A program made the translations under genes and the position numbers. A model generated the notes under the pieces. It searched no databases. It was not told the DNA's origin and worked only from the letters and a program-made list of their open reading frames with translations. A stretch of DNA of 20,423 nt from Ascoidea tarda (nom. inval.) (taxonomy: Eukaryota; Ascomycota; Saccharomycetes; Ascoideales; Ascoideaceae): NCBI GenBank assembly GCA_030560485.1, contig JAKTTS010000282.1, forward strand, positions 1 to 20,423, given 5' to 3'. Position 1 is the first letter of the stretch; the number at the start of each line of letters is the position of its first letter. This document shows, in pieces, positions 8,664 to 18,237 of this stretch.

Positions 8664-10402
8664 CTAACAATTCAATTCAAACTCATAATAATGATGATGA
8701 TACGGATACTTTGAACGAATCAAATTTTAACAACAATTCAATTGGCATCAATGATAGAAATGCACATCGACACAGTGTTGGTGATTTGATGAAAAACTTT
8801 ATCGATCAATTGTCTTCAAGATCTTATAACAACTCACAATCATTAAATCCACCATCCCAATCAAATTTCCAATTGAAGCAACCTTCAAAGAAATCCTTGA
8901 AAACTGTTATCAACATTAACGATAATAATAACAATAACAAAGAAAAACCAAAACTAAAACCAAAAGATAAGGATAATGACAACGACAATGAAAATGAAAA
9001 TGAAAATGAAAATGAAAATGAAAATGATACTGAAAATGATAAAATTACAATTATTAAAATCACTACTAACAATAAAAATAGCAAAAACAATAGAAATACT
9101 AGTAAAAGTAATAATAAAAGTAAAATAATAAAACCTACAAAAATCACTAAAATACCCAAAATTCGAAAGAAACCAAATGATCCCAAAAACTCAGTTATAA
9201 TAAAATTACATTACAATAATAAAAAAAATCAATTTAATAAATTTATCACCGATAACAAAGACATTCAAATTACAAAAAAATTCAGTAACACTAATATCAA
9301 CACTAACATCAATGCCAACACCAATACCAATACCAGCAATAAGACTAATAATACGAATAATATCGAAATTAAAAAAGATAAAGCAAAGAATGATAATATT
9401 ATAGAAAATAGTGACAGTAATCAGAATAATAAAAGTGATGTAAATCATTTTGAAAATAGTGAAAATAGTGAAAATAGTGAAAATAGTGAAAATAGTGAAA
9501 ATAATGAAAATAGTGAAAATAGTGAAAATAGTGAAAACGAAAACGAAAATACTAATATTAATATTAGTATAAGCAAAAATTCTAACGATTTCGATCTTAA
9601 TACCGATCTTGATATTAGCCATAATGATTCTCAAGAGATTTTAGATGAGAATTACGACCAAAAGGAATTTTCATTTACTAAAAATTACCCAATAATTACC
9701 AACAATAAAAATAAAGATGAAAATAAATATGAGAATAAAAAATTCTTAAACAATCTTAATGTTCATCCCTCAATTTATTTAAATAAACTAAATAATTTCA
9801 TTCCTAAAAGTGGACATACCACAGAACTGTCCGATGAAACGTCTAACGATAAATCTGTTGATAATGTGAAGGAGTTTCAATTAAATGAGTCAAATTTTAT
9901 AGAAAACTCGCAAAACGTTATCAACATATTGGTTTTCTATAAAAAAATCAACAAATTGTTGAACAAAAAAATCAGAAAACAAAATAAAATCTTAAACAAT
10001 ACCAGTTTATCTGAATTTTCTAAAAGCTCGCCATTAAAAAAAAGTTCTCCCTTGAAAACGAGATTCCCTGGAAGAAGATCAAGAATCAAGAAAAACAGAT
10101 CGACTTCCACACTATTGAAAAAGCTTTCCTCGACCCTAGTCAATTCTGATTCCAGCAAAATCAGCATTGACAACATCACTGACATCAATGCTACAGGCAG
10201 AGTGCTACGAAACCGTAAAAGAAGCAACAGTCCTGTTGTGAATTACACCTTCCATGAAGACGATAGTGATAGTGAACATGTACCACCTCCAGGCGAGAAC
10301 AAAGTGCTCCTCAGCTTGAAGAACGAGGTGTACATCGACTGCGACGAGAACAGGTATTTTGTTTATTTCAAATACCCCAAGGACCACAGCTCTCACTTGT
10401 AA
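7766..10402 (+). CDS. Asn-rich low-complexity protein of unknown function
   Basis: This 878-residue protein starts at the first ATG after an A-rich leader and ends in TAA. I do not recognise the family. Most of the chain is predicted to be disordered, with Asn-Pro repeats (about 47-62), NTINNNNSN repeats and poly-Asn (about 251-298), Glu-Asn repeats (about 409-421) and Glu-Asn-Ser repeats (about 563-589). Islands that look conserved or structured are a segment near 335-355 (HSVGDLMKNFIDQL), a Lys/Ile-rich region near 440-475 and the C-terminal 130 residues. The last has SPLKKSSPLK, Arg/Lys clusters, GRVLRNRKR, an acidic EDDSDSE patch and a compact end (PPPGENKVLLSLKNEVYIDC). The basic SPLK clusters and acidic patches suggest a nuclear chromatin or regulatory protein, but this is inference only. 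Base composition becomes GC-richer over the last 100 or so codons, matching ICP55 downstream. The long upstream region would fit a regulated gene. Confidence 0.75.
7904..7950 (+). repeat. C-rich telomere-like Asn-Pro repeat
   Basis: The plus strand has a 6-bp CCCAAC/CCTAAC-type repeat with five tracts of three or four C in a row (7916-7942), flanked by CCT units. It encodes alternating Pro-Asn. The complementary strand has matching G-tracts resembling a telomeric G-strand. It lies inside the reading frame about 140 bp from the ATG. Confidence 0.9.
8516..8659 (+). repeat. 27-bp tandem repeat plus (AAT)18
   Basis: Three 27-bp units, two of them nearly identical, encode NTINNNNSN (8516-8596). 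They are followed by a partial fourth unit and 18 consecutive AAT codons (8606-8659). The reading frame is kept throughout. The near-identity of the units indicates recent expansion. Confidence 0.92.
8990..9026 (+). repeat. (GAAAAT)n repeat encoding (Glu-Asn)n
   Basis: Six tandem GAAAAT units encode Glu-Asn dipeptides within the Asn-rich protein. Confidence 0.9.
9452..9532 (+). repeat. (GAAAATAGT)9 repeat encoding (Glu-Asn-Ser)n
   Basis: Nine 9-bp units encode Glu-Asn-Ser, with one unit reading Glu-Asn-Asn. They are continued by GAAAAC units. The units are identical apart from that one change. Confidence 0.92.
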
Positions 10403-10563
10403 TACAGTCCTTACTGTAATATTAGCAGCATCTCTGTGCTCGTTATGCTCTTGATGTCTCATGCCTTTAATACCTCTTTTATAGACCAATACACGCAAAA
10501 TCGGACTCTTTCTGGGGAAGAAAAGAACCCATCTCGATATCCTCTAGCACTCTCAGAAGCAAT

Positions 10564-12165
10564 ATGGGTTTCCTCACAGCCAACAACTCAAGGGCATTGA
10601 CAGGTTTGCAAAGAATCTCTCTTGCCCTTGCTAGGAGACACTTTAGTTACAGTTCCCTCCTCGCCAGCTCAGCAGCTTCCTTTTGCTCCCAAAGACCAAA
10701 GAAAACCATCGTCTCAGGCCAACCACTCCATGAAACTCGTCCAGCGATGCTCAAGCCTGGTGAGCTAACTCCAGGCATCACAGCTATAGAGTACTTTGAA
10801 AGGAGGCTCGCCTTGTCGTTGTCGATGGAAAATGACTCGATTGCTATTGTGCCAGGAAACACAGTCAAGTATGCCTCTGGAGCTGTTTTCTACGAGTTTC
10901 AACAGGACACACAGCTCTACTACCTCACTGGCTGGAACGAACCAGACTCTCTAGCAATTGTTGAGAAGAACGACAGCAAAGAAAACGAGGACAGTGTGGT
11001 GTTTCACTTGTTGGTGCTTCCTAAAAACGAATATGTTGAGAAATGGGAAGGCCATCGAACTGGCGTTGTTGGCGCCAAAGGCATATTCAATGCTGATGAA
11101 TCGACCTCCATCACTGAGATACAGACGTATTTGGATCTTTTGATCTCCAGAAACAAACACATTTATTGCGATTATCCTTTAACAAGACTGAAATCCTCAT
11201 TTTTAGGCAACTTTTTTGGTTCTTCATTGGCTTCAAACCAAATGGAAAAATCGAAAAATGCTCGCCAAACTATTGATGATTTGATCTCCAAGTTCAGGTC
11301 CTCCAAAAAAATACACGCTTTAAGCCCCTTGGTTGATAAATTAAGAGCAATCAAATCACCAAGCGAAATCAAGCTCATGAGACAGGCTGGAAAGATATCT
11401 GGGAGAGCATTCAACCAGGCATACCACAAGAGATTCAAAAATGAAAGAACTTTGGCCTCGTTCCTTGAGTACAAATTTATTCTGGGTGGATGTTCAGGAA
11501 ATGCCTATATTCCTGTGGTTGCAGGAGGGCCCAATGCCTTATCGATTCATTACACGAGAAATGACGACGTATTGTATGACAACGAGATGGTTCTTGTTGA
11601 TGCTGCTGGTCAGTTGGGTGGGTATCGTTCTGATATCTCAAGAACATGGCCTGTTAATGGGAAATTTACAGATTTTCAAGGCGAGCTTTATGAGGTTGTG
11701 CTAAATGTAAATAGAGAATGCATAAAATTATGTTCAGAAAGCAACAATTTATCCCTATCTGATATTCACAGAACAAGTTCAGACATGCTCTACAAAACCC
11801 TTTCTAAACTTACAGGCTTTCAAAATTTGACCAGAAGCGAGTTTACCAACAAGATATATCCACATTCAATTGGCCATAATTTGGGTCTCGATGTTCATGA
11901 TGTGCCAAACTACTCCTCGTCGAGAATATTGAGGGAAAACCAGGTTGTAACTATAGAGCCTGGCATTTATATTCCAGACAACCCGAGCTACCCATCGTAT
12001 GCTAGAAATATTGGAATCAGAATCGAGGACAATGTTGTTGTTGGTAAGAGCGATTATACAGTATTAACAACTGAAGCAGTTAAGGAAATCGCCGATATAG
12101 AAAACATAGCTAAGAATGGAGTTACCACTATCTATGAGGATGATGTTATTAATATTCAGGGATGA
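10564..12165 (+). CDS. ICP55: Mitochondrial intermediate cleaving aminopeptidase (M24B, Icp55-type)
   Basis: This 533-residue X-Pro aminopeptidase-like protein matches the length and layout of yeast Icp55. That enzyme trims one residue from mitochondrial precursors after MPP cleavage and so removes destabilising N-termini. The first 40 or so residues are rich in Arg, Ser, Ala and Leu with almost no acidic residues, as expected for a matrix-targeting signal. An aminopeptidase P N-domain (about 65-250) is followed by the pita-bread M24 domain. The metal ligands are all visible: D346 (LVDAAG), D357 (RSDISRTWP), H438 (SIGHNLGLDVHDVP), E465 (TIEPGIY) and E488 (GIRIEDN). It starts at the first ATG, 161 bp after the previous gene on the same strand, and ends in TGA, convergent with the CSN1 gene. 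An Xpp3/APP3-type paralogue is the same family under another name. Confidence 0.93.
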   Translation: MGFLTANNSRALTGLQRISLALARRHFSYSSLLASSAASFCSQRPKKTIVSGQPLHETRPAMLKPGELTPGITAIEYFERRLALSLSMENDSIAIVPGNTVKYASGAVFYEFQQDTQLYYLTGWNEPDSLAIVEKNDSKENEDSVVFHLLVLPKNEYVEKWEGHRTGVVGAKGIFNADESTSITEIQTYLDLLISRNKHIYCDYPLTRLKSSFLGNFFGSSLASNQMEKSKNARQTIDDLISKFRSSKKIHALSPLVDKLRAIKSPSEIKLMRQAGKISGRAFNQAYHKRFKNERTLASFLEYKFILGGCSGNAYIPVVAGGPNALSIHYTRNDDVLYDNEMVLVDAAGQLGGYRSDISRTWPVNGKFTDFQGELYEVVLNVNRECIKLCSESNNLSLSDIHRTSSDMLYKTLSKLTGFQNLTRSEFTNKIYPHSIGHNLGLDVHDVPNYSSSRILRENQVVTIEPGIYIPDNPSYPSYARNIGIRIEDNVVVGKSDYTVLTTEAVKEIADIENIAKNGVTTIYEDDVINIQG

Positions 12166-12418
12166 GTTTGTGCCTTTGTTTTTAGGTTTTTCACTTGCTC
12201 TCCTTTTTTCTTTTTTGCTTAGGTTTATCTATGCCCATGTTTTTATACTGAACGTAACTTTCCCCAATTAAATAACTTGTAAATATGCTGCTAAAAAAGA
12301 AAAAGAAATAAAAAAACAAACAATTATCAAATAATTGAATTAAAAAAATAAATAAGATTTATAAAAAAGTAAAGCAAAATAAAGTAAAAAAGCAAAGGAT
12401 TCAAAAGATTCAAAAGAT
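12166..12418. terminator. Convergent 3' ends of ICP55 and CSN1
   Basis: This 253-bp spacer between convergent genes has T-runs just after ICP55 and long A-rich stretches. It holds AATAAA-like and TATATA-poor efficiency-type signals, so both poly(A) sites probably lie here. Exact sites cannot be seen. Confidence 0.4.
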
Positions 12419-12421
12419 TCA
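12401..12421 (-). repeat. 9-bp tandem repeat giving three in-frame TGA stops at the CSN1 end
   Basis: The stop codon (12419-12421) lies in a 9-bp repeat, GATTCAAAA on the plus strand. The same frame therefore meets TGA again at 12410-12412 and 12401-12403. Confidence 0.85.
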
Positions 12422-14220
12422 TGATAAGTCTAAATTAGGAAAATGATCAATTGCTAAACTTTGGATTTTAACAGCACTTTTATAAATTTTATTTGTTTCA
12501 GATATTTCATTTATTTGATCATCTAGCTTCTTAAGCTCGACCATACCGATGTAGTTCTTATCTCCAATGAATTCAACGGTTTGATCTTCTGCATTATACT
12601 TTAAATTGATATTCAAAATATATATCAAATTTCCAAGTTCTTTTAAGATCAAGTTCTGGTCAATACCACCAAGTCTTTCACTCAAATCGGATATCTTAAT
12701 TTTTTTAATAAAAGAAAGATATGAAAGATAGGTGCGATATCGAACAAATAATTTAAACCGATCAAACTCGCTGGTATTTAAAAGAATAGAACAAGTTGAA
12801 AGCATGTAATTTTCGAGTTTACTTAGAGATTTGTCATTATCAGATTTGCTTGTAATAGTAAAATCGTTGAAATTAGAATTTGGTGTAATAAAAAATTCTT
12901 CCAATTGATTCAAACTTTTAGGGATCTGTGATATTTTTGTAAGGGAAAGTAAAGATTGAAAAAAACTTGCTATTAATGGATTTTCAAAAAAGAAAGCTTC
13001 AAACAAATCTGTATCCAAGTATTTAATTGTAAATTCTGCAGGAGTTGTTGTCTGATAAAGAGAGATTAAAACAGCCAATAATATATCTCTCTTGGTTAAA
13101 AAATTGAAATTTGTTTGAAAATCATCATTTGAAGTAAGGATTACATTTCGGTTCAAATCAAATTCTGAGTTTAAAACATCCAAAGCCGTTAAACCATTTA
13201 ATTGAGCATGAACTTCTTTGCTTCTTTCGGGATTTCTGCAATATTCATATTTTTCAGAGTTTAAGAGTTTTAGAAAACCAGATTTAACACCATTGTAGTT
13301 TCCCACTTTAAATTTTGCAAATAAAATAATCCAATTGATTTTCCAAAAGGATTTTTGTTCTTCAACTGACCCAAAAATTTGGATTTTGGTATCAGTTTTT
13401 ATAAGGTTGGACGCAACTTTTTTAACTACAATATTCTTGACAAAAAAACGACCAATCACAGCTTGAGTCGATTCATATTTGGAGGCCATTGAATGAAAGT
13501 TCAGTCTCATATATTGCTTATAAAGATCAAACTCAATGTTTCTAAAACTAAAATCAGTATTAGGGGTTTTCTCGTATACCGCCATGAGGGACTGAGCCTT
13601 TGAATATTCTTGCAAAAATAAGTGATTCATTATAGTACTAAACTCGATAAAACGCCTAATGCTTTCAAGTTTATCTAGTTCCTCGTCCTCTTTAACCTCC
13701 TGGAGTTGTTTGTTAATTAATTGCAAGTAATCTGAAGCGTCTTTTGTTTTTGTTGTGACACCGGTTACGAGATTTCGAAAGAACTTGTCAGTGGTTAAAG
13801 TACTGATAGAATCAATGTTGTAGGAGCTCAAGTCATCTGTAATGGATAGTTTTTGAAGTATTGTTGATTTAAAGTAGCTATAATAAACTGAGGGAACACC
13901 AAATTCCCTCATTAACTCAAGAGCTTTAACGGAAGCTTCCAAAGCATGTGTGGGAAATGCTGAAGCAATGTAAAATAATTTCTGGAACACAATTGGGCCT
14001 GGAAACACACTGTCAGTAAAAATTATTACAAAACAAGTCTAAAGAACCAGAAACAATCAAAAAGAGAGAACCACATACCTTGATATCCTCTGAGATAGTT
14101 GTCAAGATCAAACGCTGTATCTGAGGTGAGGTTAGTAACAGAAGCAAAACAAGCCAAAAGAAACAGTCAGCCACCAGAGCTGAGCACAGCATCGTCCAGA
14201 GCCAGTGTAAACATACCCAT
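12419..14220 (-). CDS. CSN1: COP9 signalosome subunit 1-like PCI protein (two introns)
   Basis: Joining 14217-14220 (ATGG), 14079-14120 and 12419-13998 gives a 541-residue protein in one frame. The spliced N-terminus contains FDLDNYLRGYQG followed by a hydrophobic helix. This matches the start of CSN1/GPS1, where a DL..Y...Y.G segment precedes the first Rpn7-type helical repeats. The middle is an all-helical Rpn7-like domain, and the C-terminal part (about 400-510) fits a PCI winged-helix domain (FKLFVRYRTYLSYLSFIKKIKISDLSERLGG). CSN1 is a scaffold of the COP9 signalosome, which removes NEDD8/Rub1 from cullins. Both introns have GTATGT donors; intron 1 has a perfect TACTAAC and intron 2 has TACTGAC. 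The unspliced frame would begin only at a GTG. It is divergent from the PPR gene, with 172 bp between starts. The proteasome lid subunit Rpn7 is the main alternative, but the N-terminus fits CSN1 better. Confidence 0.75.
13999..14078 (-). other. CSN1 intron 2 (80 nt)
   Basis: The donor is AAG|GTATGT at 14078 and the acceptor is TTTCCAG ending at 13999. A TACTGAC branch-point-like element lies about 15 nt before the acceptor, after a T-rich tract. Removing it restores one frame with the 42-nt exon. Confidence 0.85.
14121..14216 (-). other. CSN1 intron 1 (96 nt)
   Basis: The donor is ATGG|GTATGT at 14216 and the branch point is a perfect TACTAAC. The acceptor is CTCAG, ending at 14121, 10 nt after the branch-point motif. 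It follows a coding first exon of only four bases. Confidence 0.87.
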
Positions 14221-14392
14221 CTTCTGCTATTGCGAAACAATCAATGTTGGTGAGCAGTGTTGGTTGGGTTGAGTTGAAGAAGAAACCACTTTGGTTTGGA
14301 AGCGGCGAGAAAAAGTTTCTTTACTTTTCAGCTGAAGCTGGAGCTGGTGAAAAGAAGCTGCTGTTGCTCAAAAACTGCTCAGGACTGCTACT
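14221..14392. promoter_or_regulatory. Divergent promoter of CSN1 and the PPR-like gene
   Basis: This 172-bp spacer must carry both promoters. No TATA box was seen. The base composition is GC-richer than in other spacers, and the right part has several GCTG/CAGC motifs. Confidence 0.4.
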
Positions 14393-17134
14393 ATGTTGAA
14401 ACTCATATCCTCCAGTGGGGCTGCTTCATTCAATGGTACAAGATTGATACACACTATTGCCCCAGTCTACGAAAGACAGGCCTTGGGCTCTCTCAAATCT
14501 CGGTTGGGTTATTTCAAAAAGTCAGACAAAATCATCAAGCACAGCAAGTATGAAGATGAAGTAAAAAATAGGAGGATCAAGAGCAAGATAATAAAGACTG
14601 GCCTTGCTCCTTACTCCAGACAGAAGGTAAGTTATTTGTTGAAAAAAGACTTTGGTTACAACGACACTCTCGAACAGCTACGAGAAAGCGATATCAACGA
14701 CCCTAAAATTGTCAAAATCTTGCAATCAAATGACCAGAGGTTGATTTACTCGTATCTTGGTATCAGTGGATCGAAGTTGACAGACTCAGTGATTGTTCAA
14801 ACAAAGGTTGACAAGCTTCTTGCAAAAGACCAGGTTGCAAAGGCATTTTTTGTTTGCAAATTGGCTAAAAAAAGAGGTATTGTTGGGATGAATGATGTGA
14901 TGAAATATTATTTGGAAAAAGGCAATGTGAAATTGGCTTTAGATGTTTATATGTGGAGAAGAAGATGGAATATACCATCCAATGAGCATACCTTTACTAT
15001 TTTGTTCAAAGGATTTTCAGATGTAAGAGGTGGTTTGACTGAAAATCAGTTGAAAAAAATCGATAGGTTATACACCAACTTGGTTGATGATTACCGAAAT
15101 ATTTCAAACATAGACAAGACAAGTATGTCTCAGAGACAGAGAGGTATTGAAAATAGTGAAGATGACGAGTTACTTGACCAACTAAAAGGTTATGAAGCAC
15201 TAGAAGAAGAATATGAAACTCCAAATAATGAAGATTTAGAAGATCCAGAAGATTTAGAAGATTTAGAAGGTAAAGATAAGAAAATCTTAGCTAGTCATAA
15301 AACCAAAATGCAACTATCCAACATTCATATAAACTCTGCTTTATCAGCAATGATGAATACAACATCAATTGAACTTCAGGAAAAATATGCGTGGACAATT
15401 TTTGATTCACTACCAGAATATGGACCACATTCCTTTGACAATTTTACATTATCTGCCATGTTCAATGGTTTATTGAATATAGAAATCAAGGGCAAAATAG
15501 AAGAGCAATACGTTCTAGAAAAAACTCAAAAACTATGGGATTTGATCAACGATAAGCTTGAGCAATCTGAAAAGAGAAAATTAAGTGAAAAAACACCTAG
15601 TAGTGTTTTTAAACTTGAAAAATTTGTATTATTATCATATTTAACGTTAATGACAAAATTTAAACATGACCTTGAACCATTCATAATGCTACAATTTTTG
15701 GACGAATGGTTTAATTTTGAATCAAAATTATTAAGAAAATTCATTGTCTCAAAGAAAATCCAAAATAGAGATTTATTAATTAAAGTTCCAGAAAAACATA
15801 TTGTGTTCAAGCCTTCATCAAAAGTTTTAACACTTTTATTGAATTATTTGTCAAAATGTGAGAATAATAAATTGATTTCTCAAAACGATTTAACAGAAAT
15901 ATATCATGAAGTCATGTTCAAATTTCCATTTTTTGTTGATGAATATGGTTTAAAAGAATGGTTGGAAACATTTTATAAAATGAACAGTTTTAATTGGAAA
16001 ATCGCATCCGTTTTCAAAAAAGAAATAGGTAAAATTTCCGAGAATATTTTTGATAAAGTTAAGAAGAACGATATCTTTAATGATCCAAACGACAAGTTTA
16101 GAATAACTGTAAATAAATATATTGTGAAAGCATTTCGAAAAGGATTGGAATATGAACCAAGAAGATATAACGAACAAAGAATTATCAATGATTTAAAAGA
16201 GTTTCGCAAACTAAAAGAACGTCAATTAATAGATTTTAATAACAAAAAGAAAAGTGAAGACTTGATAAAAAGATATATTGAAGATAAAAAATTATCTCAA
16301 ACAAGTAAATTGTTTAAAGGGTTGGATGAATTATCATCAAAATTTTTCTTTTTAAAGAGTTTCAATGAGCAAGAAACAAAAATGTTTTATTCTTATATGG
16401 AATTAATTGACTTATTTGATAAAAATAAATTGGAAATCAAATTCAAGATTGAGGTTTTAAATAAATTTTTTCAAGAAACTGAAATTTGCAAACTAAAAAT
16501 AAAGGATATAATAAAAGAGTATTATAATTCCAAAAATTTTGAAAAAAAACAATTTATGACATTTGGTTCTAGCAAGACTGAAGAAGTTTTTGTTAAAGAA
16601 TTATTGTGTTTCGACAAACTAGATGTGTTGAGAATAATTTATTTGGATATTATTCCTATTGTAATGGGTTTAGCTGAAGATATCGGCAGGAAAAATGTTC
16701 AAATTGAGAAAAAAAAAGAGCTTCTTGATAATTTACACGAGTTTAAATTACAGCTTTTTGAAGAAATCAAATTTATTGAAGATTTGATATTTGAGACTTT
16801 TAAAGAAGCTAAAGAAAAGAATTACAAACTCAAGGGGCTTCAGAAAATTTCAAATTTGAAAGCAGACGAGTTTATTAAATATGGCAGTAAATATAAGAAG
16901 TACACTGGGTTTTCTATTCCATTGGAATACAAAAAACTTACAAGAACAGAAAAATTGAGTTTGGGTGACAATAAAACATTGATGAAAATAGCAGTGGAAG
17001 TTGAAGATTTCAGTTCAAAAATTAGAAATAATATTAAAAACATGATCAAAAATGATTTGAAAATCGAGTACAGAAAAAGAAGCCCTGAATATGAAGAACT
17101 ACACAAGTTTTTGACAAACAATTATGTTTTTTAA
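14393..17134 (+). CDS. PPR-like mitochondrial RNA-metabolism protein
   Basis: This 913-residue protein has an N-terminus typical of a mitochondrial presequence, Ser/Arg/Lys-rich without acidic residues for about 40 residues. PPR-like helical pairs are suggested at about 165-230 (LALDVYMWRRRWNIPSNEH, then TFTILFKGF) and 309-362 (HINSALSAMM ... DNFTLSAMFNGLL). An acidic insert (NEDLEDPEDLEDLEG) sits between them at about 280-294. The remaining 550 residues are Lys/Glu/Phe-rich and probably helical. Yeast PPR proteins of this build include CCM1/DMR1, the AEP and PET translation activators and Mtf2-like proteins, which act on mitochondrial transcripts. I cannot tell which one this is, so no symbol is given. 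The first 450 bases are GC-richer than the rest. It starts at the first ATG and ends in TAA. Confidence 0.75.
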   Translation: MLKLISSSGAASFNGTRLIHTIAPVYERQALGSLKSRLGYFKKSDKIIKHSKYEDEVKNRRIKSKIIKTGLAPYSRQKVSYLLKKDFGYNDTLEQLRESDINDPKIVKILQSNDQRLIYSYLGISGSKLTDSVIVQTKVDKLLAKDQVAKAFFVCKLAKKRGIVGMNDVMKYYLEKGNVKLALDVYMWRRRWNIPSNEHTFTILFKGFSDVRGGLTENQLKKIDRLYTNLVDDYRNISNIDKTSMSQRQRGIENSEDDELLDQLKGYEALEEEYETPNNEDLEDPEDLEDLEGKDKKILASHKTKMQLSNIHINSALSAMMNTTSIELQEKYAWTIFDSLPEYGPHSFDNFTLSAMFNGLLNIEIKGKIEEQYVLEKTQKLWDLINDKLEQSEKRKLSEKTPSSVFKLEKFVLLSYLTLMTKFKHDLEPFIMLQFLDEWFNFESKLLRKFIVSKKIQNRDLLIKVPEKHIVFKPSSKVLTLLLNYLSKCENNKLISQNDLTEIYHEVMFKFPFFVDEYGLKEWLETFYKMNSFNWKIASVFKKEIGKISENIFDKVKKNDIFNDPNDKFRITVNKYIVKAFRKGLEYEPRRYNEQRIINDLKEFRKLKERQLIDFNNKKKSEDLIKRYIEDKKLSQTSKLFKGLDELSSKFFFLKSFNEQETKMFYSYMELIDLFDKNKLEIKFKIEVLNKFFQETEICKLKIKDIIKEYYNSKNFEKKQFMTFGSSKTEEVFVKELLCFDKLDVLRIIYLDIIPIVMGLAEDIGRKNVQIEKKKELLDNLHEFKLQLFEEIKFIEDLIFETFKEAKEKNYKLKGLQKISNLKADEFIKYGSKYKKYTGFSIPLEYKKLTRTEKLSLGDNKTLMKIAVEVEDFSSKIRNNIKNMIKNDLKIEYRKRSPEYEELHKFLTNNYVF

Positions 17135-18237
17135 ATATAAAAACTTTCTTAAGATATTTTTATTTGTAAATATTGTATATTATTTTTAAGTATGTGTGAT
17201 TACTTTAATATATAGTGTTTTTTTAAACAGAAAAATCAATAATTTTTTTACTAGTGATCAGGAGTAAGTTTGAAAATAAAATTTTCCCACGCCAAAACAC
17301 CTAGATATCAAATTATTACCACAAATTAGGCTATATTCCCTCAAAACCAAACATTTATAAAATTGCAAAGGACATTTGGGAGCTAAAAACTAATTTTCTG
17401 GCCCAAATATACAACTCAATATTTTGATACAAGCGCTCTCATTTAAAATAACCAGATCGTCATTTGTGATAGAAAAGTTGCAGAAATTAACATAAGAGTT
17501 AGTTATCTTTTGACAAGCTACAGAATCAATTTTTTTATGAAATCTTTCTTGATTCCGATTAGCTTTATTGTCTTGATTAATAAAAACATTTGATGTTATT
17601 TTCAATTTTAGTTTGAATAAAACAAATCAGTTTTGCAAATCAAAAGAAAATCCATTGGCATTTATACATATTCTTTGATTTTTCTACTACTATTTCAAGT
17701 TTGATAAAACCAAAATAAATCAAGAATTGAACTGAACATGCTTAGAATCTGTTTCAACAGTTCCTGATTTCACGGGTCTGATGTTGAAGCAAATCCATGT
17801 CTCAACATATGTATGCAGAAACAGAAAGTTGCAGTAAAATATTAAACTTTACGAAGCACATCCAATTTTTGGGGTCGAAAAGAAATTCACCTACGTAAAA
17901 CCACGTGAAACAATTTCAAAACGAATTATACCAAAACTTTTATATTGCTTTACTCAAAAAATGAAATAAATGTTAATGATTTTGCAAGTCATACGCTTTC
18001 CACTCTTCAAAATTTGAGTAAGTTCAGTCCGGAAATCAATAATAACTTTAAATTTCAAAAATGTTTTTTGAAACCATTATACCTATAAAACCTGCCGATT
18101 GAGGTCGACAGACCTATGTAATGGAAAGCTAGATATCAATCTAATGTATATAAACCAAATGCTCAATTCTGAGAAGCTGGGTGAAAACCTTCAGGGCATC
18201 AAAAATAATTAAAAACCATTTAAAAATAACAAAAAAA
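17135..18237. other. Long intergenic stretch between PPR gene and tRNA-Glu
   Basis: There is no recognisable gene in 1.1 kb lying between convergent transcription units, which is longer than expected for a yeast 3'-3' spacer. A minus-strand 71-codon frame at 17390-17605 has no features. A 7-bp inverted repeat, ATGTTGA...TCAACAT, lies at 17781-17808. A CACGTG lies at 17902-17907, and a small hairpin (AGGTC-GACA-GACCT) lies at 18102-18115. Retroelement remnants often sit next to tRNA genes, so I looked for LTR-like ends but could support none. Confidence 0.45.
18231..18237 (-). terminator. Pol III terminator (T7) of tRNA-Glu
   Basis: Seven consecutive T on the minus strand immediately follow the tRNA 3' end, and a second T-run follows a few bases on. 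Confidence 0.85.

Noticed and set aside
8374-8670. Poly-Leu/Ile reading frames opposite the Asn-rich gene
   Set aside because: They are antisense shadows of AAT/AAC codon runs.
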